Source: an uncultured archaeon (lineage in GTDB: Archaea > Thermoproteota > Nitrososphaeria > Nitrososphaerales > CALBXV01). From it: a stretch of DNA of 14,568 nucleotides. Positions 6,894 to 13,477 of the stretch are shown here, piece after piece. Numbering within the stretch: the first letter of the stretch is position 1; every line of letters starts with the position of its first letter. The notes under the pieces were generated by a model. That model did no database searches. It was given only the letters and a program-made list of their open reading frames with translations, and was not told the DNA's origin. The stretch spans positions 1-14,568 of the forward strand of contig CALBXV010000549.1 of NCBI GenBank assembly GCA_937890045.1, in the 5' to 3' direction. A program made the translations under genes and the position numbers.

Positions 6894-7918
6894 AAAAAAT
6901 AAAAGTTATAGGGGCTGGAATTTTTGGATGTTGTATAGCCAGTGAACTGTCTAAAACTGGTTATGAGGTAGTTTTGATAGAACAAGATTCTGATATAATG
7001 CAACGGGCTTCAAAACTTAACCACAATAGGATACACTTTGGTTTTCATTATCCAAGGAGTCCCAAAACGGCCCGACAAAGTTTAGAAGGGTTAATTACAT
7101 TTTTACTACAGTTTAAGGATTCTATAGTTTCTGATTTTCCCAATTACTATATGGTATCAAAGAAAAATAGCAGGGTAACAACAGAAGAATATATTTATTT
7201 TTGTGATAGACTTGGAATTGGTTATGATTATGAGTATCCAGAAGAATATTTAGTAGATAGAGAGAGGATAGATTCGTCCCTTAGAGTAAGGGAGTATGTT
7301 TTTGATTATGATATATTACAATCTTTAGTTAAATCACAGTTAAAGGATGTAGATTTACGATTAAATACGGTTTTTGATGGAAAAACTGATGGGTATGATT
7401 ATATTATAAATACATCTTATAGTAATACAAATATAATTTCCAAACAGTTAGGTATTTCTCAACTTTCCTTAAAATTTCAAGATGTAATTGTTCCAATATT
7501 TAAAATGAATCATGAAAAAATAGGATTAACTATTATGGACGGCCCTTTCTGTAGCGTAATGCCAAAAGGTAATAACAAAAATGAATTTTTATTATATCAT
7601 CCTAAATATTCCGTTGTTTCAGAATCTTCAAAAAATAATTTAGGAGATATTGATGTTGATAAAGCCATAAAGAAAATTTATATTGATTCTCAAAAATTTT
7701 ATCCATTTCTCACAGATATAGAGCCAATAGATTATTGGAGGACTATCCGAGCGTTACCTATTAATGATAATGATTCACGTACTTCTGAAATTTTTATGAA
7801 TAGTAAAAAAAGTAATTACATAAATGTGTTGGCGGGTAAAATTTCAACTTGTATTAAAGTTGCTTTGGAGATAAGAAATATAGTAAAGAATGGTACTAAA
7901 AAGGAAATTATTGTTTAA
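6890..7918 (+). CDS. FAD-dependent oxidoreductase (DAO family)
   Basis: Predicted flavoprotein oxidase or dehydrogenase. The FAD dinucleotide loop is G-A-G-I-F-G at residues 8-13, with Glu31 at the end of the second strand to hold the ADP ribose. The segment L-N-H-N-R-I-H-F-G-F-H-Y-P-R-S (43-57) is characteristic of a DAO subgroup found in sugar and surface-polysaccharide clusters. Further on are an F-D-Y-D-I-L-x-x-L stretch and a C-terminal V-L-A-G-K-I-S-T-C, which resembles the second flavin-contact region. The length of 342 is normal to slightly short. The start is GTG at 6890, sharing GTGA with the upstream stop. It lies between a methyltransferase remnant and a Gfo/Idh protein, suggesting oxidation of a sugar or polyol intermediate; the substrate is unknown. 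Confidence 0.82.
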   Translation: MKKIKVIGAGIFGCCIASELSKTGYEVVLIEQDSDIMQRASKLNHNRIHFGFHYPRSPKTARQSLEGLITFLLQFKDSIVSDFPNYYMVSKKNSRVTTEEYIYFCDRLGIGYDYEYPEEYLVDRERIDSSLRVREYVFDYDILQSLVKSQLKDVDLRLNTVFDGKTDGYDYIINTSYSNTNIISKQLGISQLSLKFQDVIVPIFKMNHEKIGLTIMDGPFCSVMPKGNNKNEFLLYHPKYSVVSESSKNNLGDIDVDKAIKKIYIDSQKFYPFLTDIEPIDYWRTIRALPINDNDSRTSEIFMNSKKSNYINVLAGKISTCIKVALEIRNIVKNGTKKEIIV

Positions 7919-8646
7919 TGAAAAAGGTAGGATTAATAGGACCCGGCTATTGGGGTAAAATTATTAATGAAAAACTTGAAAAATTTTGTGATGTGAAGTT
8001 CACTTGTCGAAGTAAGGATACATATCTTGATAGATTAGATGAAGTGGATTGGGTTGTAGTTGCTACCCCGAATGATACTCATTATGTAATAGTTAGAAAT
8101 TGTATATCAGCTGGTAAAAATGTGTTTTGTGAAAAACCACTGACATTAACAGAAGAACAATCTAATCTATTATTTGATTATGCAGAAAAGAAAGGAACTA
8201 AATTATATGTAGATGATATCCAAAATTACAGGGATTATGATTTTGAAATAATGGAATATAATTTAGTTGAAAGAAGAAAAAGTGGTGGTGGGGATATAAA
8301 AAATATATTGTACATACTAACATATCACGACATATATATATTATATGAACATATTAAAAATTCCGAAATAGAAGATGTAATTTTAATAGATAACAAAAAT
8401 AGATTACATTTTAAAGTGAAGTTTAATGATATAACTATAGAATTTTTATATGACCTAAATTATGAAAAGATAGAACATTATATTAATGGATGTAGTTTGA
8501 GAGGTGAAGATGATATTTTATTTAAAATGTTATTGGGAGTACTTAATGAAGAAGTAGATTTTGAATATAATAGAGAAATATCATTGTTTACTAATAGGTT
8601 TATTGATAACTTGAATAGTAAATTATTTACGGAGTCTGTGGAGTAA
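7918..8646 (+). CDS. Gfo/Idh/MocA-type NAD(P)-dependent oxidoreductase, short form
   Basis: The N-terminal nucleotide-binding domain is typical: G-P-G-Y-W-G at residues 8-13, V-V-V-A-T-P-N-D-T-H at 46-55, and the family hallmark C-E-K-P-L at 71-75, whose Lys73 helps catalysis. A Y-H-D-I stretch (136-139) matches the H-D region that contacts substrate in full-length members. At 242 residues it is about 80-100 shorter than usual; the C-terminal alpha/beta sheet domain is reduced to a few strands (about 145-195) and a helical tail. The start forms TAATG with the upstream stop (one-base overlap). It probably oxidises or reduces a sugar hydroxyl/keto group together with the flavoprotein before it; the direction and substrate are unknown. 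Confidence 0.8.
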   Translation: MKKVGLIGPGYWGKIINEKLEKFCDVKFTCRSKDTYLDRLDEVDWVVVATPNDTHYVIVRNCISAGKNVFCEKPLTLTEEQSNLLFDYAEKKGTKLYVDDIQNYRDYDFEIMEYNLVERRKSGGGDIKNILYILTYHDIYILYEHIKNSEIEDVILIDNKNRLHFKVKFNDITIEFLYDLNYEKIEHYINGCSLRGEDDILFKMLLGVLNEEVDFEYNREISLFTNRFIDNLNSKLFTESVE

Positions 8647-8647
8647 T

Positions 8648-9430
8648 ATGAAGAAAGTTGCTTATATAACTGAACCAAGAAAACATAAAGCTTTGAAGTT
8701 TGTATTAGAAAATTTTTTAAGTATTTTACCTAAAGAATGGAAATTTCAGATAAATCACGGAACGGAAAATCTTGACTATATTAAAAAAATTATAGATAGT
8801 AGTTCAATAATAGCAGATGTTTATTCAAAAAATAGACTTGGGTTGTATAATTTAAATGTAAAAAATTTAGACCACGAGGGCGAAAGTTATTTATCAAAAT
8901 CTGAAAAATTTTGGGATAATATTGAAGGAGATTTATTATTAAAATTTGAGTGTGATACTATGTTATGTCCTAGTTCAGAATATAAAATAAGTCAATTTGA
9001 AAAATATGATTTTATTGGTGGTTATTGGGGTACAGAGTCATATCCATTAGATGAACCATATCCAAGATCAAAACCTATGAATGGAGGGTTATCATTAAGA
9101 AATAAAAATATGATGATTTATTTGATTAAAAATTATCTTGATGAATACACTGCTTCAGGTAAAACATATTCAGATGATTATTTCTTTTCAGAGTATATAG
9201 AAAAACCAATTACTCGTGATGTAATAACTTTTTCTATTGATAATGGTTATATATCCCCACTTGATATGAAGGCACCATTTGGATTACATAAACCTTGGGG
9301 AACAACACCATCAAAAGGACATGGAGTTGCATATCAAGATATTAAAAAAGTATGTCCTGAAGTAGAAGAATTAAAAAGTTTACAGGAAGTGTATCAGGGT
9401 TGGAATATTTTACAAGGAGAATATAAATGA
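8648..9430 (+). CDS. DUF5672-family glycosyltransferase-like protein
   Basis: A 260-residue soluble protein whose pattern I recognise as DUF5672: an E-P-R-K-H start (9-13), a strand K-F-E-C-D-T-M-L-C at 99-107 standing where the metal-binding D-x-D of GT-A enzymes lies, Y-D-F-I-G-G-Y-W at 120-127, N-G-G-L-S-L-R at 145-151 and S-D-D-Y-F-F at 175-180. A late G-L-H-K-P-W (about 212-217) could give the histidine ligand. This order mirrors GT-A transferases, so a glycosyl-transfer role is likely but not demonstrated by the sequence. The ATG lies two bases beyond the upstream stop, with GTGGAG before it, and the end overlaps the carbamoyltransferase by 4 bases. Confidence 0.72.
   Translation: MKKVAYITEPRKHKALKFVLENFLSILPKEWKFQINHGTENLDYIKKIIDSSSIIADVYSKNRLGLYNLNVKNLDHEGESYLSKSEKFWDNIEGDLLLKFECDTMLCPSSEYKISQFEKYDFIGGYWGTESYPLDEPYPRSKPMNGGLSLRNKNMMIYLIKNYLDEYTASGKTYSDDYFFSEYIEKPITRDVITFSIDNGYISPLDMKAPFGLHKPWGTTPSKGHGVAYQDIKKVCPEVEELKSLQEVYQGWNILQGEYK
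9414..9429 (+). promoter_or_regulatory. Strong ribosome-binding site of the carbamoyltransferase gene
   Basis: AAGGAGA at 9414-9420 lies six bases before the ATG at 9427. It sits within the last codons of the upstream gene and is one of the better Shine-Dalgarno matches of the block, fixing this start despite the 4-base overlap. Confidence 0.65.
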
Positions 9431-11040
9431 AAATAGTAGGGTTTCACGGTGGCCATGATTCGGCATACGGAATTTTAGAAGATGGTGTTCCCGTTGTGCA
9501 TAATGAACTTGAAAGATTTAACAGACAAAAAGGTTGTAAGGGAGATTCCCTAAAGTTATTTTTAGAACTTGAAGATAGTAGAGACTTTGAATATTCTGTA
9601 ACTAATAGGACTGGGAAATTTGTTCAATATTATGGGTATACCGAAGAACAATTTAAATCATCAATTCCATCCGCAAAGGTGTACATAACAAATCATCATC
9701 AGGCACACGCGGCGAATACTTTTTATACAAGTCCATTCGATGAAGCACTAATAATAACAATTGATGGGGGAGGAGTTGATTATAACGATGGTAGAGAAAA
9801 TTCATGGAGTGATTTGGATAGTTGGCCCAATTCTAATGCTACAGTAACCGCTACAACTTTTTGGAAAGGTAAAGGAAATAAAATAACACCAATAAAGATT
9901 ATTGATAGAGGTGCACTAAATATAGGAATGTATTGGGATGAGTGTACTTATCAGATATTCGGTCTTAATAGAAATCCAGTAAGACGAGGTGAAGAAGGAA
10001 CAGTAATGGGCATGGCAGCTTTTGGTAATTCAGATAGATATATTGAATACTTTAAAAATATGGGTAGTGGGGAAACTCATCCAAGTGGAATGGATTTTTT
10101 AAGGAATGAAGCTGAAAAAAGTGAACAAAATAAATTTGATATTGCAGCCTCTTTACAAAAAGAAACAGAAAAGGTATGTAAAGAGTTATTCGATCCTTTT
10201 ATTGAAGAATATCAACCCGAAAACATATGTTTATCTGGTGGAGTAAGTTTAAATTGTGTGATGGTAGGAAAGATGTTTGATTGGTATCCAGGAGTAAATA
10301 TTTTTTGTGATCCTGTACCATACGATGCAGGTTTAACTTTAGGTGGGTGTAGATATGTATGGCATCATGTTTTAGATAATCCAAGAATATATAATAGTCC
10401 AGAAAATAGAACTTCTTATTTAGGAAGGTCGTATGATGAAAAAAATATTTGGTTTGAACTTGATAGGGTTTCTGATAAAGTAAGTCATGAAGTAGTAGAT
10501 GATGATTATGTAGTAGACTTATTGACAAAAGACGACAATGTAATTTCAGTATTTGGTGGTGGTTCAGAATCAGGTCGTAGAGCACTTGGTAACAGAAGTA
10601 TATTGGCAGACCCAAGAAGTCTTGAGATGAAAGATATTATAAATGAGAAAGTTAAACATAGACAATGGTTCAGACCATTTGCACCATCTATTTTAAGAGA
10701 TGAAGTAAAGAATTGGTTTGTACACGACGTGGGTAGTCCATATATGAGTATAGCATTAAAGTTTAAAGATGGTATGTCGGAGAAAGTTCCTGCAGTAGTT
10801 CACAATGATGATACAGCAAGATTTCAAAGTGTTAGAGAAGATGATAATAAATGGTACTATAATTTTATTAAAAAGTTTCAAGGAAAAACGGGAATCCCCA
10901 TTGTTTTGAATACGAGTTTTAATGATAGAGAACCTATTGTGGAAACACCAGAACACGCAATTAATTGTTTTTTACGAACTGATATAGACTATTTATATTT
11001 TAGAGAGTATGGGATTTTAGTAAAAAAGTTATATGTATAA
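9427..11040 (+). CDS. Carbamoyltransferase, NodU/CmcH/TobZ family
   Basis: Transfers a carbamoyl group from carbamoyl phosphate, through carbamoyl-adenylate made with ATP, onto a hydroxyl, in known members often of a sugar. Full length (537 residues) with both domains. The Kae1-like N-terminal domain shows the metal motif N-H-H-Q-A-H-A at 89-95, D-G-G-G at 113-116, G-T-V-M-G-M-A-A-F-G at 191-200 and L-S-G-G-V-S-L-N-C at 269-277. The C-terminal domain shows S-E-S-G-R-R-A-L-G-N-R-S-I-L at 380-393, W-F-R-P-F-A-P at 414-420 and V-L-N-T-S-F-N at 493-499. All family-defining residues that I can place are present, so it should be active. It is followed directly by FkbM and radical SAM genes, fitting late decoration of a glycan or nucleotide sugar. 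Confidence 0.93.
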   Translation: MKIVGFHGGHDSAYGILEDGVPVVHNELERFNRQKGCKGDSLKLFLELEDSRDFEYSVTNRTGKFVQYYGYTEEQFKSSIPSAKVYITNHHQAHAANTFYTSPFDEALIITIDGGGVDYNDGRENSWSDLDSWPNSNATVTATTFWKGKGNKITPIKIIDRGALNIGMYWDECTYQIFGLNRNPVRRGEEGTVMGMAAFGNSDRYIEYFKNMGSGETHPSGMDFLRNEAEKSEQNKFDIAASLQKETEKVCKELFDPFIEEYQPENICLSGGVSLNCVMVGKMFDWYPGVNIFCDPVPYDAGLTLGGCRYVWHHVLDNPRIYNSPENRTSYLGRSYDEKNIWFELDRVSDKVSHEVVDDDYVVDLLTKDDNVISVFGGGSESGRRALGNRSILADPRSLEMKDIINEKVKHRQWFRPFAPSILRDEVKNWFVHDVGSPYMSIALKFKDGMSEKVPAVVHNDDTARFQSVREDDNKWYYNFIKKFQGKTGIPIVLNTSFNDREPIVETPEHAINCFLRTDIDYLYFREYGILVKKLYV

Positions 11041-11695
11041 ACTAGGTGAATCAATGAGATTGAATGAGGTCAAGAAATTGGGGATAGACCCAGTTACAAT
11101 CTTAGATATTGGGGCCCACAGCGGACAGTTTTATAGTTGGGCAAAATATGAGTGGCCTGATTCTGTGATTTGGATGGTAGAGTCAAATGAGATTCACGAG
11201 TCAACATTAAAAAACTTAACGAGTGGTAAGAATGATGAATATCTTATAGCTGCATTGGGAGATGAAGAAAGAGAAGTAACTTTTTATACAAGAAAAGATA
11301 AACCACATACGGAAGGAAATTCTTATTATAAAGAGGCAAATTATTGGGATATCCCACAGTTGGTTTTAGAGAGTAAAGTAAAGTTACAGAGACTTGATGA
11401 TTTATTTACAGAAGATACTGAATTTGAATTGATTAAAATAGATACTCAGGGTTCTGAATTAGATATACTGAAGGGCGGTCAGAATTTAGTCAGTAAATCT
11501 TCCGTAGTGATATTAGAGGTATCATATGTAGAATATAATTTAGGGTCACCTTTGGCAGAAGATGTTATAGATTATATGAAATCAATTAATTTCGATATTT
11601 ATATAGAGATAGGAGAACATTATTCTAATGAACCACAATGGAAGGATGTTACAGTTCAGAAAGATTTGTTATTTTACAGACAGGAAAGTAAATGA
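11033..11695 (+). CDS. FkbM-family SAM-dependent methyltransferase
   Basis: Likely O-methyltransferase, in FkbM relatives often acting on sugar or polyketide hydroxyls. SAM-binding motif I is L-D-I-G-A-H-S-G at residues 24-31, Glu50 closes the second strand and would hold the ribose, and the family signature L-I-K-I-D-T-Q-G-S-E-L-D-I-L-K-G-G spans 133-149; the preceding L-D-D-L-F (121-125) is also typical. The length of 220 is normal. The start is uncertain: ATG at 11033 overlaps the upstream gene by 8 bases and has no clear ribosome-binding site, whereas ATG at 11054 (codon 8) has AGGTGA at 11044-11049 and gives M-R-L-N-E-V-K-K, a natural beginning for the family. The end shares ATGA with the radical SAM gene. 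Confidence 0.85.
   Translation: MYKLGESMRLNEVKKLGIDPVTILDIGAHSGQFYSWAKYEWPDSVIWMVESNEIHESTLKNLTSGKNDEYLIAALGDEEREVTFYTRKDKPHTEGNSYYKEANYWDIPQLVLESKVKLQRLDDLFTEDTEFELIKIDTQGSELDILKGGQNLVSKSSVVILEVSYVEYNLGSPLAEDVIDYMKSINFDIYIEIGEHYSNEPQWKDVTVQKDLLFYRQESK
11044..11056 (+). promoter_or_regulatory. Possible ribosome-binding site for an alternative FkbM start
   Basis: AGGTGA at 11044-11049 matches the 3' part of the extended Shine-Dalgarno sequence and stands four bases before an in-frame ATG at 11054. If used, the methyltransferase would have 213 residues and start 13 bases after the carbamoyltransferase stop rather than overlapping it. Confidence 0.4.
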
Positions 11696-13209
11696 GTACA
11701 ACATTACATAGAGAAGAAGTTTATACATCACCTACTGCTATATTTCAAGGCCCAGCCAAAATGGAGTCAAAATATAAGAATTTGAAATGGGCGTTAGTTC
11801 ATACTGGAAATGATATTGCATATGGGCTAGTGTATGTGGCTGGAGATTTGTTACGGAGAGGTCATAAAATATTGTGGATTGATGGTGAGGGTGACATTAA
11901 AGAAAATGTTAAAAAAATTAAAAAGTTTGCCCCATCTTATATTTGTTATGGTCCTCTTTCAACTGAGTTTTTACAGGCATTGAAATTATCAAAGGCTATT
12001 AAAAAAGAATTACCTTTGGTAAATAATGTCTTTGGTGGTCATCATGTTAAAGCTATCCCAGAAGAATTAGAAAATGAGGATTCTATAGATTATTTGGTTT
12101 GGGGTCCTGTATATGGTTCTGTTGATAAAATTATAGAAAGTCCACAAAATACTTTAATAGAGGGAGCACCTACTGAACCTGCAAACATGCAACCAGCATT
12201 GAGAGAGTATTATGAGCAGATTCCACGAATGGGTAATAGAGAACGAAAATATATTATGTCACATTTTGGTTGTGTTTATAATTGTTCATTTTGTTGTACT
12301 GATGTTACTCGTAAAGCATTTGGAGCAAAGATTTATAAAGAGTTTTGGTTACAACGTAGACCTATTGAAAATATGATAGAAGAAGCTAAATTGTTATTAG
12401 AATTTGATACGAAAGAGGTTTCGTTTGAAGATGATGATGTATTATATGGAACACACCCCGGTGGAGATGCCACAGAGTGGTTAAGAGAATTTAAAGATGC
12501 TTGGAAAAAGGAAATAAACTTACCAATGTATGCTAACGTAACACCACAAACTGTAGTCAGAGCAACAGATGAATCATTGAAGATACTTGCAGAACTCGCA
12601 GACACGGTACAAATGGGGGTTCAAACAACAGGTGGAGATTCAAGTAAATTATTTAATAGACACTTTCAAGATGAGGCACAAGTTACTGAAGCATGTAAGA
12701 TATTAACAAAATATGGTGTTAGGGTTAAATTAGAAGTTATTATAGGATTACCTAATATAGATAATTTAGTTCCAGATCCTATTACTGATGCAATAAGAAC
12801 TATTCAGATGTGTCAGAGAATAAGTAGATCAGTACCAGAGAATATGACTTGGACATCTTGTTTCCCATTGATGTTATATCCTGGAACACAACTTTGGAAA
12901 AAAAGTATGAAAGCAGGTATTCCGTTAAATGATGCATGTGAATTTGAATGGCATTCTGGTGAAGGTTCTGTTAAATTTGATCCAGTAACTCAAAAAAGAA
13001 TAAAGAATATGACTAAATTAACTACCATGTTTATTAAGTATAATATGAGTGAGAGATGGATGAGAGCGTTGATGGACATGAGTCTTACTGAAAAATCATC
13101 TAAACAACTTAGTGAGTGTCAATATTTGGAAAGTTTAACTTTTCGATTGGGAGATGATATCGAGGAACACTTTGATGAGATATTAGAGGGAATGAATTTT
13201 AAGTATTAA
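11692..13209 (+). CDS. Radical SAM protein with N-terminal B12-binding-like domain
   Basis: Predicted 4Fe-4S radical SAM enzyme. Residues about 30-150 form a Rossmann-like cobalamin-binding domain of the class B type: G-L-V-Y-V-A-G-D-L-L-R-R-G-H-K (45-59), V-F-G-G-H-H at 113-118 and I-D-Y-L-V-W-G at 132-138. There is no base-off D-x-H-x-x-G motif, as in many of these proteins. The cluster ligands are Cys194, Cys198 and Cys201 in C-V-Y-N-C-S-F-C, with an extra Cys202. The barrel follows with F-E-D-D-D-V (S-adenosyl contact region), M-G-V-Q-T-T and V-I-I-G-L-P. Relatives include methylases of unactivated carbon or phosphorus, and ring-forming enzymes. Next to FkbM and carbamoyltransferase, a C-methylation or other radical change of a sugar is plausible but unproven. 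Length 505 is usual. Confidence 0.87.
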   Translation: MSTTLHREEVYTSPTAIFQGPAKMESKYKNLKWALVHTGNDIAYGLVYVAGDLLRRGHKILWIDGEGDIKENVKKIKKFAPSYICYGPLSTEFLQALKLSKAIKKELPLVNNVFGGHHVKAIPEELENEDSIDYLVWGPVYGSVDKIIESPQNTLIEGAPTEPANMQPALREYYEQIPRMGNRERKYIMSHFGCVYNCSFCCTDVTRKAFGAKIYKEFWLQRRPIENMIEEAKLLLEFDTKEVSFEDDDVLYGTHPGGDATEWLREFKDAWKKEINLPMYANVTPQTVVRATDESLKILAELADTVQMGVQTTGGDSSKLFNRHFQDEAQVTEACKILTKYGVRVKLEVIIGLPNIDNLVPDPITDAIRTIQMCQRISRSVPENMTWTSCFPLMLYPGTQLWKKSMKAGIPLNDACEFEWHSGEGSVKFDPVTQKRIKNMTKLTTMFIKYNMSERWMRALMDMSLTEKSSKQLSECQYLESLTFRLGDDIEEHFDEILEGMNFKY

Positions 13210-13231
13210 TAGAAAAACAAAAGGTTATAGT

Positions 13232-13474
13232 ATGAAATTTAAAGAAGATAAAGTTTTTAATTATCAATTGAACAAGGAATCAGCATCCATATTTGGTAGC
13301 GATATTGCAGAAATAGAATGGAATATCACAGAAGATGGTGAGGTTATTATTACACAATTCATAAATAATGAATATCATACTCCTATCATGGATTATGATC
13401 ATTTTTATAATCATAATATAGAATTATATACTGAGATAGTAGATTACATTAAAGAAAACCTCGTAGATAAATAA
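13232..13474 (+). CDS. Small protein of unknown function (80 residues)
   Basis: I do not recognise a family. The sequence is acidic, without Cys and without a membrane segment or signal peptide. It reads as strand-rich in the middle (E-I-E-W-N-I, G-E-V-I-I-T-Q-F-I) with a closing helix (Y-T-E-I-V-D-Y-I-K). It is preceded by the longest gap in the block (22 bases), with AAAAGG at 13219-13224 seven bases before its ATG, and is followed in the same reading frame, after TAA and three bases, by the C-methyltransferase start. The ribosome-binding site and codon use like its neighbours make it a likely real gene. A small partner protein of the adjacent enzymes is possible; there is no direct evidence. 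Confidence 0.6.
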   Translation: MKFKEDKVFNYQLNKESASIFGSDIAEIEWNITEDGEVIITQFINNEYHTPIMDYDHFYNHNIELYTEIVDYIKENLVDK

Positions 13475-13477
13475 TTA

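Noticed and set aside
9422..9429. TATAAATG resembling a T4-type late promoter (TATAAATA)
   Set aside because: One mismatch, overlaps a start codon directly and stands alone in a very AT-rich sequence, where such matches are expected by chance.
10199..10615. 138-codon open frame on the minus strand
   Set aside because: Lies wholly inside the carbamoyltransferase gene, whose motifs are unambiguous; the antisense product is a low-complexity His/Leu/Tyr-rich string typical of a shadow frame.
13210..13231. Longest intergenic gap as a site for a terminator or promoter
   Set aside because: Only 22 bases, with no inverted repeat or U-run; it holds little beyond the ribosome-binding site of the next gene.
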